Source: an uncultured bacterium (GTDB lineage: Bacteria; Actinomycetota; Coriobacteriia; Coriobacteriales; Coriobacteriaceae). From it: a stretch of 7,919 nt of DNA. The position numbers and the translations under genes are program-made. The stretch spans positions 1 through 7,919 of the forward strand of contig CAJMRZ010000062.1 in assembly GCA_905215945.1 (NCBI GenBank), given 5' to 3'. The notes beneath the pieces were generated by a model that saw only the letters and a program-made list of their open reading frames with translations, was not told where the DNA came from and did no database searches. Every line of letters begins with the position of its first letter. Position 1 is the first letter of the stretch. Positions 1 to 5,041 of the stretch are shown one piece after another.

Positions 1-153
1 GCCCTGTACGATTTTCAGATTTTCCACCACAAAGCAGTCATTGATCCCCAACCAAGCCCGGGCATACTAGCCCCTCATCAACAAAGCGCCCCTCGCGCCC
101 CACCCCTTTCCGCCCCAACGCCACAAGGGCGACGACCTCGAGTAGGTCAACCT
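1..153. other. Intergenic stretch without a supported gene
   Basis: No start codon with a ribosome binding site and no recognisable protein is seen here. One plus-strand frame stays open from position 1 through 435, but its translation is low-complexity, rich in Pro, Arg and Ser, runs through a terminator hairpin and then antisense to the aldolase gene, so I do not call it. A fragment of a gene ending just left of the window cannot be excluded. Confidence 0.5.
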
Positions 154-278
154 GGGAGGGACGAGGGCTTAGTTCCCCAATCTTTCCGCAGGGGGCAAAA
201 AGCCTCGCCGCACGAAGTGCGCAGCGAGGCTTTTTGCATGCCCGAGGACGATTGGGGAACTAAGCCCTCGTCCCTCCC
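154..278. repeat. 29-bp perfect inverted repeat bracketing a terminator
   Basis: The arm at 154-182 (starts GGGAGGGACGAGG, ends CCCCAATC) is the exact reverse complement of 250-278 over 29 bases; after one mismatch two more pairs (151-152 with 280-281) extend it. The 67 bases between hold a second, independent hairpin (195-237). No target-site duplication is visible at the outer ends. The lengths and perfection of the arms are well beyond what a simple terminator needs. It may be a small palindromic intergenic repeat (MITE-like or REP-like) or two inverted copies of a shorter repeat; the sequence alone cannot decide. Confidence 0.85.
195..237. terminator. Bidirectional rho-independent terminator after the aldolase gene
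   Basis: The arm GCAAAAAGCCTCGC (195-208) pairs perfectly with GCGAGGCTTTTTGC (224-237), and the loop holds a further 5-bp stem CGCAC/GTGCG around GAA. The A tract on one side and T tract on the other give a terminator shape on both strands. It begins 74 bases past the aldolase stop codon on the minus strand, so it most likely ends that transcript and may also stop transcription arriving from the left. Confidence 0.85.
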
Positions 279-311
279 CGGGATATATAGCGAGTCGGAG
301 TACCCTTGCTG

Positions 312-1169
312 TTACTCTGCCTTGCCCACAGAGTTGAGGTTGGTCATGCGGATCTTAACCAGCTCGGTGATCTCACGCATGCCCTCCTTGGCCGGCTTCT
401 TGGGATCGAAGCAGGCGGGGTTCTCGGCCATGTAGGCCATGAAGCCCTTGGTGTAGGCCTGACGCAGCTCGGTGGCGTAGTTAACCTTGCAGATGCCGTT
501 CTTCACAGCCTCGGCAACCTGCTCATCGGGCACACCAGAGGTGCCGTGCAGGACCAGCGGCACGTCGACGGCGTCGCGGATGGCCTTGACCACGGACTGC
601 TCGATGTGCGGATCGCTCGTGTACACACCGTGGCTGGTGCCAACGCCAATTGCGAGGGAGGTGCAGCCGGTGCGCTCGACGAACTCCTTGGCCTCGGCCG
701 GATCGGTGTAGGGGCTCTCGCCCTCAACCGCGGGACCGTCGTCCTCCTTGCCGCCAACCTTGCCGAGCTCAGCCTCGACGGGCACGCCCATGGCGCGGCC
801 AGCATCGGCGACGGACTTGGTCAGGGCGATGTTGTCCTCGAAGGACTCGTGCGAACCGTCGATCATGACAGAGGTGTAGCCAGTGCGGAAAGCCTGCATG
901 CAGCGGTCATAGCCATCGCCGTGATCGAGGTGCAGAGCGACGGGCACGGAAGCGCGCTCGGCGGCAGCCTTGACCATGCCGTAGAAGTAGTCCAGACCAG
1001 CGGTCTTGATGGTGCCCGGGGTGGTCTGCATGATGACGGGGGACTTGGTCTCCTCGGCAGCGGCCAGAACGGCCATAACAAACTCGAGGTTCTCGACGTT
1101 GAAAGCGCCAACAGCGTAGTGGCCGGCCTGAGCGTCCTTGAGCATCTTTTCGGTGGTAACAAGTGCCAT
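312..1169 (-). CDS. Class II ketose-bisphosphate aldolase, GatY/KbaY-like (tagatose- or fructose-bisphosphate)
   Basis: Zinc-dependent aldolase of 285 aa that should cleave a ketose-1,6-bisphosphate to dihydroxyacetone phosphate and glyceraldehyde-3-phosphate in the cytoplasm. Visible motifs: LHLDHGDGYD (79-88), with proton-donor Asp82 and zinc ligand His83; VEAELGKVGGKEDD (131-144); GTSHGVY, with zinc His180; LVLHGTSGVPDE, with zinc His208; and the phosphate-binding KVNYATEL (228-235). Length and the positions 82/83/180/208 match E. coli GatY/KbaY as I recall them, and TPGT at 50-53 and VDVPLVLHG are also KbaY-like. FbaA of Bacillus has different residues at the first site. I start at ATG 1169, preceded by GGAGAGGAG. 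The frame stays open upstream to 1310, but that extension has poor coding character. The gene is divergent from a DeoR regulator, the usual partner of sugar-specific aldolases. Family certain; the substrate (tagatose or fructose bisphosphate) is unresolved. Confidence 0.93.
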   Translation of the reverse strand: MALVTTEKMLKDAQAGHYAVGAFNVENLEFVMAVLAAAEETKSPVIMQTTPGTIKTAGLDYFYGMVKAAAERASVPVALHLDHGDGYDRCMQAFRTGYTSVMIDGSHESFEDNIALTKSVADAGRAMGVPVEAELGKVGGKEDDGPAVEGESPYTDPAEAKEFVERTGCTSLAIGVGTSHGVYTSDPHIEQSVVKAIRDAVDVPLVLHGTSGVPDEQVAEAVKNGICKVNYATELRQAYTKGFMAYMAENPACFDPKKPAKEGMREITELVKIRMTNLNSVGKAE

Positions 1170-1215
1170 GAGCGTTTGCTCCTCTCCCTCGCCCGCATCT
1201 GGACATCGGGCGTAG

Positions 1216-1247
1216 TTGTTCACAAGGCGTTTTACCTTGCGTTTTAC
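1216..1247. promoter_or_regulatory. Candidate operator cluster in front of the aldolase gene
   Basis: GCGTTTTAC occurs twice in direct orientation, at 1227-1235 and 1239-1247, 12 bp apart. The first copy lies in the palindrome CAAGG-N7-CCTTG (1223-1239), and the adjacent TTGTTCACAA (1216-1225) has matching TTGT/ACAA half-sites. The cluster sits about 50-80 bases upstream of the aldolase start, near or downstream of its likely promoter. Short direct repeats are common in DeoR-family operators, so this is a reasonable binding site for the neighbouring regulator, but that is inference. Confidence 0.4.
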
Positions 1248-1375
1248 TGCGCTCATTGTATGAAATTCAGCGGCTTTACACGCGCGAGATATTGAGCCCA
1301 TGCAGGTCAATACAGTCGTTTTTGAAAAGTAAACGGAAGGAATTTGAGCCGAGTGGACATGTTCGATATTGAATT

Positions 1376-1409
1376 TTGAGCGTTCAGCGTCTTTCTTTTA
1401 TAGAAAAGA
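1376..1409 (+). promoter_or_regulatory. Likely promoter of the deoR-family gene with palindrome over the -10
   Basis: TTGAGC (1376-1381) and TATAGA (1399-1404) are separated by exactly 17 bases, a good vegetative sigma-factor promoter arrangement. The -10 is embedded in the palindrome TCTTTT-ATAG-AAAAGA (1394-1409), which could be an autoregulatory operator. The resulting leader before the preferred start codon at 1504 would be about 90 bases. Confidence 0.5.
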
Positions 1410-1503
1410 TAAGTAATCGAAAGGTGTTTTCTTACTCAAAAAGAAAATGAACGAAAATAGAGTCAACACAATTCCTGCAAATTTAGCCGAGAATGGAGCA
1501 AGC

Positions 1504-2307
1504 ATGGCCCATGCAACAACCCGAGCTTTTGCCGACGAACGTCGCGCCGCCATCATGGAGATGCTCGAACATAACGCCTCCGTTCAGGTAGCGGAAATCG
1601 CCCAGACCTTTGGCGTGTCCTCCGTCACCGCCCGCGCCGACCTGGACGCGCTCGCCGAAGCAGGCAAGCTGCGCCGCACGCACGGCGGTGCCGTCTCGCT
1701 CCACAAACGCCTGACCGTCTCCACGCAGGATCGCCGCATCAATGTCAACGTCGCTGCCAAGCAGGCCATCGCGCAAAGCGCCATTGCGCTCGTCAATGAC
1801 GGCGACACGCTGCTCGTCGACTCGGGCACCACCGCGCTCGAGTTTGTCCGGCTCCTCGACCAGCGCAACGGCATCACCGTCATCACGGCAGACATTACCA
1901 TTGCCGATTACATCGACGAGAGCATGCCCTCGGTCGATGTCGTCATGCTGGGCGGGGCGCTGCGCAAAGGCCATCGTTATTTGTACGGGCCGCTCACTAT
2001 GCAGGCGCTCCAAATGGTCCATGCCGATCTGGCCGTCATGTGCCCCGGCGCCTTTGTCTCCAGCTGCGGCTTTACGACCGACTTTCCCCAGATGGCCGAG
2101 ACCAAAACGGCGATGATCGCCGCGGCCCATCAAAGCGTCGCCCTCATGGACGCCAGCAAGGTTAACGGACGCGGCATGTACCGCTTTGCTGAGCTTGCCG
2201 ATGTCGACACCATCGTGATGGACCGTGACCCCGATCATGCCGTCGCCACCTCAATCGCCGAGGCCGCCGACAGCGCACGTCCAGCCCTCATCATCGCCGG
2301 CGCTTAA
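1504..2307 (+). CDS. DeoR-family sugar-phosphate-responsive transcriptional repressor
   Basis: Protein of 267 aa with the two-domain DeoR plan. The N-terminal winged helix-turn-helix (residues 12-65) contains the family signature ERRAAIMEML, then VAEIAQTFGVSSVTARADLDAL and LRRTHGGAV. The C-terminal DeoRC sensor (about 75-240) has DSGTTALEFVRLL (106-118), MLGGALRKG (148-156), SCGFTTDF (187-194) and ALMDASKV (213-220), the motifs that bind a phosphorylated sugar in this family. I choose ATG 1504 because GGAG lies five bases upstream and the protein then has normal family length. An in-frame ATG at 1447 would add 19 AT-rich, non-conserved residues without a clear ribosome binding site. The gene is divergent from the ketose-bisphosphate aldolase, its most likely target, much like the DeoR-type regulators of gat and aga loci. 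The effector is unknown, probably a hexose phosphate or bisphosphate. Confidence 0.92.
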   Translation: MAHATTRAFADERRAAIMEMLEHNASVQVAEIAQTFGVSSVTARADLDALAEAGKLRRTHGGAVSLHKRLTVSTQDRRINVNVAAKQAIAQSAIALVNDGDTLLVDSGTTALEFVRLLDQRNGITVITADITIADYIDESMPSVDVVMLGGALRKGHRYLYGPLTMQALQMVHADLAVMCPGAFVSSCGFTTDFPQMAETKTAMIAAAHQSVALMDASKVNGRGMYRFAELADVDTIVMDRDPDHAVATSIAEAADSARPALIIAGA

Positions 2308-2314
2308 ACAAAAC

Positions 2315-2347
2315 CCACCACAAAGGTGCCTGTCCCCTTTGTGGTGG
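2315..2347 (-). terminator. Palindrome between convergent genes: fprA terminator, REP-like
   Basis: CCACCACAAAGG (2315-2326) pairs perfectly with CCTTTGTGGTGG (2336-2347) around the loop TGCCTGTCC. Read on the minus strand the stem is followed by GTTTTGTTT, so it should terminate fprA, whose stop lies 35 bases before it. On the plus strand no T tract follows, so it is a weaker terminator for the deoR-family gene ending at 2307. The core GGTGCCTGTCCCC resembles a motif I recall from repeated intergenic palindromes in several bacteria, so this may be a dispersed repeat co-opted as a terminator. Confidence 0.7.
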
Positions 2348-2381
2348 CTGTGATGGTTGAGCGTCAAAAGTGAACGTGTCG

Positions 2382-3542
2382 CTACTTGGAAAGCTCGTCG
2401 GCGAGGACCTCGATCTGAGCGCGCGAGGCGTCGTTGAGCGAGCCCAGCACAGTCACCTTGTTCTGCGTCAGGGTGATGTCCTTCATGCCCTCGAGCTCCT
2501 TGGTCATAACCTTGGCAGCTGCGGGCGCCCAGGAACCGGACTCGACAAGCGCCACGGTGCGGTTCTGGTAGGCATGCTCGGCGAGCGTGTGGATGAAGGT
2601 GCTCATGCACGGGAAGATCTCGCCCTGATAGGTAATGGAGGCGAGTACCAGACGGTCGTAGCGGAACGCATCCTCAACGGCCTCGGCCATGTCGTCGCGA
2701 GCCAGGTCAAAGACGGAGACCTTCTGGCCGCGAGCCTCGAGCGCAGATGCGAGCTCCTCGACGGCAGCTTTCAGATGGCCATACACGCTCGCATAGGCGA
2801 TCGTGATGCCCTCGTCCTCGGGCTGATAGCTCGACCAGGTGTTATAGGTGTCGAGGTAGTAGCCCAGGTTCTCGGTCAGCACGGGGCCGTGGAGCGGGCA
2901 GATGATCTGAATATCCAGGTCGGCGGCCTTCTTGAGAACGGCCTGCACGAACTTGCCGAACTTACCGACGATGCCAAAGTAGTAGCGGCGAGCCTCGCAA
3001 GCCCAGCCCTCGGGATCCTCGATGTCGTTGGCGCCAAACTTGCCAAAGCCGTCGGCACTAAAGAGCACCTTGTCGGTGGACTCGTAGGAGAAAATCACCT
3101 CGGGCCAGTGAACGTTGGGGGCGCCGATAAAGGTCAGGCTGTGGCCGCCCAGATCGAGCACATCGCCCTCTTTGACGACCATTTTGCGCTCGGGGAAATC
3201 GGTGCCAAAGTAGTTGACCATCATGCGGAAAGCACCCATGCTGGCCACGATCTGCGCCTGGGGATAGCGCTCCATAAAGGCAGCGATACCGGCGGAGTGA
3301 TCGGGCTCCATGTGATGGACGACCAGGTAGTCGGGCGTACGGCCATCGAGCACGGCCTCGAGGTTGCCGAGCCACTCGTCGACAAAGCCAGCGTCGACCG
3401 AATCGGCGACAGCGATTTTATCGCCCAAGATAACGTAGCTGTTGTATGCCATACCGTTCTCGGACACGTCGTACTGGCCCTCGAACAGGTCAATGTCGTG
3501 ATCGTTAACGCCAATGTAGCGGATATCCTTGGTGATCTCCAT
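2382..3542 (-). CDS. fprA: FprA-family A-type flavoprotein (flavodiiron oxygen/nitric oxide reductase)
   Basis: Cytoplasmic flavodiiron protein of 386 aa, the usual length for the two-domain class without a fused rubredoxin. The N-terminal metallo-beta-lactamase-like domain (about 1-245) carries the complete diiron set: His77, Glu79, Asp81 and neighbouring His82 in HHMEPDHS, His145 in NVHWPE, Asp164 in SADGFG and His219 in CPLHGP. The C-terminal flavodoxin-like domain (about 247-386) has the FMN loops AYASVYGH (249-256), ASITYQGEIFP (301-311) and ESGSWAP (334-340). It should reduce O2 to water and/or NO to N2O using electrons from a separate rubredoxin or flavin reductase, which is not encoded nearby. 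The start at 3542 is supported by AGGAGG nine bases upstream; an upstream in-frame ATG at 3605 lacks this. The gene seems to be its own unit, with palindromes in its leader. O2 versus NO preference cannot be read from sequence. Confidence 0.95.
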   Translation of the reverse strand: MEITKDIRYIGVNDHDIDLFEGQYDVSENGMAYNSYVILGDKIAVADSVDAGFVDEWLGNLEAVLDGRTPDYLVVHHMEPDHSAGIAAFMERYPQAQIVASMGAFRMMVNYFGTDFPERKMVVKEGDVLDLGGHSLTFIGAPNVHWPEVIFSYESTDKVLFSADGFGKFGANDIEDPEGWACEARRYYFGIVGKFGKFVQAVLKKAADLDIQIICPLHGPVLTENLGYYLDTYNTWSSYQPEDEGITIAYASVYGHLKAAVEELASALEARGQKVSVFDLARDDMAEAVEDAFRYDRLVLASITYQGEIFPCMSTFIHTLAEHAYQNRTVALVESGSWAPAAAKVMTKELEGMKDITLTQNKVTVLGSLNDASRAQIEVLADELSK

Positions 3543-3551
3543 CAGGCAAAG

Positions 3552-3611
3552 CCTCCTAGATAGACAAAAGAACCCGTCTATCATAACACTCGGCTGCATA
3601 GCCACGGCTAT
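3552..3611 (-). promoter_or_regulatory. fprA promoter/leader with two palindromes
   Basis: Reading the minus strand towards fprA: a palindrome ATAGCC-GT-GGCTAT (3598-3611), a -10-like TATGAT (3580-3585), a second perfect palindrome GATAGAC-N10-GTCTATC (3559-3582), then the ribosome binding site AGGAGG (3552-3557). No TTGACA-like hexamer is at the right distance, and the first palindrome covers that place, which would suit an activator-dependent promoter. The second palindrome overlaps the -10 and the expected start, so it could be an operator or an RNA hairpin next to the ribosome binding site. Confidence 0.45.
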
Positions 3612-3640
3612 CCGCCAGCATCCTTATCGATTGTTGTTGA

Positions 3641-3656
3641 GGCGGAATATACCGCC
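3641..3656 (-). terminator. Possible weak terminator hairpin after the lacI-family gene
   Basis: GGCGG (3641-3645) and CCGCC (3652-3656) form a short GC stem 16 bases past the lacI-family stop codon. No U tract follows on the minus strand, so intrinsic termination is doubtful and read-through into fprA is possible. Confidence 0.25.
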
Positions 3657-3671
3657 GTTGACCTGCACAAA

Positions 3672-4703
3672 CTATGAGCGTGGTATCGCCGTGCTATGTC
3701 GAATAATGAGCTGGCCGGGAATACGGATGGCAACGGTTTTGCCCGCCGTACCCGCCTCGGGAACCGCATGCTCAAACACCTCGCGTCCGCGCTGATGTAG
3801 ATCGAATCGCACGGTCGTGAGCTCGTTGTGTGCCACAAAATCATCGAGCGAATCGTCGACGCCCACCACGCTCACGTCCTCGGGCACGCGCAGGCCGCTA
3901 TCACGCAGCGCGGCAATCGCGCCATTTGCCATCTGATCGTTTGCCGCATAGATCGCCGTCATGGTGTGATCGTGCTCGGCCAGATACCTGCCGGCTTCGT
4001 AACCGCTGTTGGCAGACCAGTCGCCCTCGAGCGGCTCTGCCGGCTCGATGTGTTTACGCTCGAGCGCATCCTGCCAACCGGCGCGACGAAATTGCTCGTC
4101 GACCGAGAACGACGGGCCGCCGATATAGCGAATCTGCTCGTGCCCCAGCTCAAACAGGTGATCCATAAGCAATAGCGAGCAGCCGTAATGGTCGGAATCG
4201 ACCGTGGTCACCCGCGGGTGCGCGTACATGGTAACGATGACCGTGCCAATGCCCGGCAGTGGATCAAACGTCTCAAAATCGGGCGCCATGCGGCTCATGC
4301 CGATGATGATGCCGTCCACCGGCAATGCGGCCATACGACGCGTGGCCTCGGCAAGCGAAAACTCCTCGGTCTTGGACATCTCGACCAACGTGATGGCGCA
4401 ATTATGCTCGCGAGCAGCGCTGGCGATGCCGTCGATCATTGAGAGGTTGCCAAACTTGGTGACATCGTTGACGCACAGGCCGACCGAATGGTAGCGACCG
4501 TCGCGCAGCGAGCGACCGGCATAACTCGGACGAAAGCCGAGCTCTTGCATAGCGGCCTGCACGCGCTGGCGCGTCTGCTCGTTAACGTTGGGCAAGCCGT
4601 TGGCGACGCGCGAAACCGTCTGCTGCGAAACGCCGGCAGCGCGGGCGACGTCGGCCATGGAGACCGGACGCGAACTGGTATCGTTGGACGGGCGCCTTGC
4701 CAC
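3672..4703 (-). CDS. LacI-family transcriptional regulator, probable galactose operon repressor
   Basis: Regulator of 343 aa, typical LacI/GalR length. The N-terminal helix-turn-helix is MADVARAAGVSQQTVSRVAN (16-35), followed by the hinge-helix region FRPSYAGRSLR (57-67), in which Leu66 corresponds to the leucine that inserts into the central CG step of LacI-type operators. Residues about 72-335 form a periplasmic-binding-protein-like sensor domain with DGIIIGMSR (130-138), YAANDQMANGAIAAL (252-266) and SVVGVDDSLDDF (278-289). The start is GTG at 4703, with GAAGGTG five bases upstream; the later ATG at residue 16 has no ribosome binding site. It is divergent from galKT across a region holding three identical-core palindromic sites, so it very likely represses galKT and itself, with galactose or a derivative as inducer. 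I cannot tell it from other sugar-specific LacI members by sequence alone, hence no symbol. Confidence 0.93.
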   Translation of the reverse strand: MARRPSNDTSSRPVSMADVARAAGVSQQTVSRVANGLPNVNEQTRQRVQAAMQELGFRPSYAGRSLRDGRYHSVGLCVNDVTKFGNLSMIDGIASAAREHNCAITLVEMSKTEEFSLAEATRRMAALPVDGIIIGMSRMAPDFETFDPLPGIGTVIVTMYAHPRVTTVDSDHYGCSLLLMDHLFELGHEQIRYIGGPSFSVDEQFRRAGWQDALERKHIEPAEPLEGDWSANSGYEAGRYLAEHDHTMTAIYAANDQMANGAIAALRDSGLRVPEDVSVVGVDDSLDDFVAHNELTTVRFDLHQRGREVFEHAVPEAGTAGKTVAIRIPGQLIIRHSTAIPRS

Positions 4704-4797
4704 AGGATCACCTTCACCCTTGCGAGATTTGAATAGCGTGAATGCCGGCCCGGGCAGAAATACATCCCGCGCCGAGGCCCGCTATCGTCGGACGCAT

Positions 4798-4809
4798 GTT
4801 AACGTACTC
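4798..4809 (+). promoter_or_regulatory. LacI-family operator, copy 1 (regulator-proximal)
   Basis: GTTAACGTACTC with the central CG at 4803-4804, the hallmark centre of LacI-family sites. It lies about 27 bases downstream of the predicted start of the regulator transcript, so binding here would block the regulator's own transcription. The match to the other two copies is limited to these 12 bases. Confidence 0.8.
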
Positions 4810-4836
4810 TACTTTTTCTATCTGCATCTCTTCTGC

Positions 4837-4842
4837 TTTATA
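4837..4842 (-). promoter_or_regulatory. Probable -10 of the lacI-family gene promoter
   Basis: On the minus strand this reads TATAAA, one mismatch from consensus, in an AT-rich stretch. No strong -35 is visible at 16-18 bases. Transcription would start near 4830 and run through operator copy 1, leaving a leader of about 127 bases. Confidence 0.4.
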
Positions 4843-4915
4843 AGTCCATACGGCAGTACCGTTCACGGCTGAATTTCTACCGATTACCAGATTCTCAAAA
4901 AGTGACAAGCGATGT

Positions 4916-4932
4916 GTTATGAGTACGTTAAC
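4916..4932 (-). promoter_or_regulatory. LacI-family operator, copy 2 (overlaps galK -35)
   Basis: GTTATGAGTACGTTAAC is the exact reverse complement of the 17 bases at 4985-5001, with central CG at 4926-4927. Its right end supplies most of the predicted galK -35 hexamer TTAACA, so bound repressor would exclude RNA polymerase. Confidence 0.85.
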
Positions 4933-4956
4933 ATAGCCCGTAGCGTGCGGTATCGT
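4928..4956 (+). promoter_or_regulatory. galKp: Likely galKT promoter
   Basis: TTAACA (4928-4933) and TATCGT (4951-4956) are separated by 17 bases, and the start point would be near 4963, giving a leader of about 79 bases before galK. The -10 is only a fair match, but placement between two operators supports it. A weaker alternative is TTCTCA (4892-4897) with TGTTAT (4915-4920), also spaced by 17 and overlapping operator copy 2. Confidence 0.45.
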
Positions 4957-4984
4957 GAATACTTGGTTCATGCCGCTTCAAGTT

Positions 4985-5001
4985 GTTAACGTACTCATAA
5001 C
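4985..5001 (+). promoter_or_regulatory. LacI-family operator, copy 3 (downstream of galK promoter)
   Basis: GTTAACGTACTCATAAC, identical over 17 bases to copy 2 but inverted. The centre at 4990-4991 is 64 bp from copy 2, about six helical turns, so both sites face the same side of the DNA, and 187 bp from copy 1. It lies about 22 bases after the predicted galK start point, fitting a roadblock or looping role. Confidence 0.85.
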
Positions 5002-5041
5002 GACGCAAAACCCACCCGGGCGCGCCAAGGAAAGGACTCCC

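Larger units (their letters stand above)
1170..1503. promoter_or_regulatory. AT-rich divergent control region between aldolase and deoR-family genes
   Basis: This 334-bp stretch is clearly richer in A and T than its flanking genes and holds the promoters of both divergent genes. For the minus strand the only -10-like hexamer I see near the aldolase is TACAAT (plus coordinates 1255-1260), without a good -35. The repeat cluster at 1216-1247 and the deoR promoter at 1376-1409 are listed separately. Nothing between them resembles a riboswitch or a small gene that I can support. Confidence 0.6.

Noticed and set aside
154..278. Intact insertion sequence or MITE with target duplication
   Set aside because: The inverted repeats are striking, but no target-site duplication or transposase is visible, so I call only a repeat.
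1..435. Plus-strand frame open from the window edge, possible end of an upstream gene
   Set aside because: It reads through the terminator and the inverted repeat and then antisense through the aldolase 3' end; no conserved protein features.
306..1295. 329-codon open frame on the plus strand opposite the aldolase
   Set aside because: Repetitive Gly/Leu/Val/His composition typical of antisense translation; the aldolase motifs are on the minus strand.
1447..1503. Upstream ATG of the deoR-family gene (1447)
   Set aside because: The extra 19 codons are AT-rich unlike the gene, there is no convincing ribosome binding site, and ATG 1504 has GGAG five bases upstream with a normal family length.
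2370..3563. 397-codon open frame on the plus strand opposite fprA
   Set aside because: No ribosome binding site or family signature. fprA on the other strand has all diiron ligands, so this is a shadow frame.
2382..4703. lacI-family gene and fprA as one functional operon
   Set aside because: They share a strand, but 129 bases with an apparent fprA promoter separate them, and the regulator's operators lie by galK, so a shared role is unlikely.
4704..5041. CRISPR array, suggested by three short repeats
   Set aside because: The repeats are 12-17 bases, in mixed orientation and irregularly spaced at promoter positions; they fit operators, not CRISPR.
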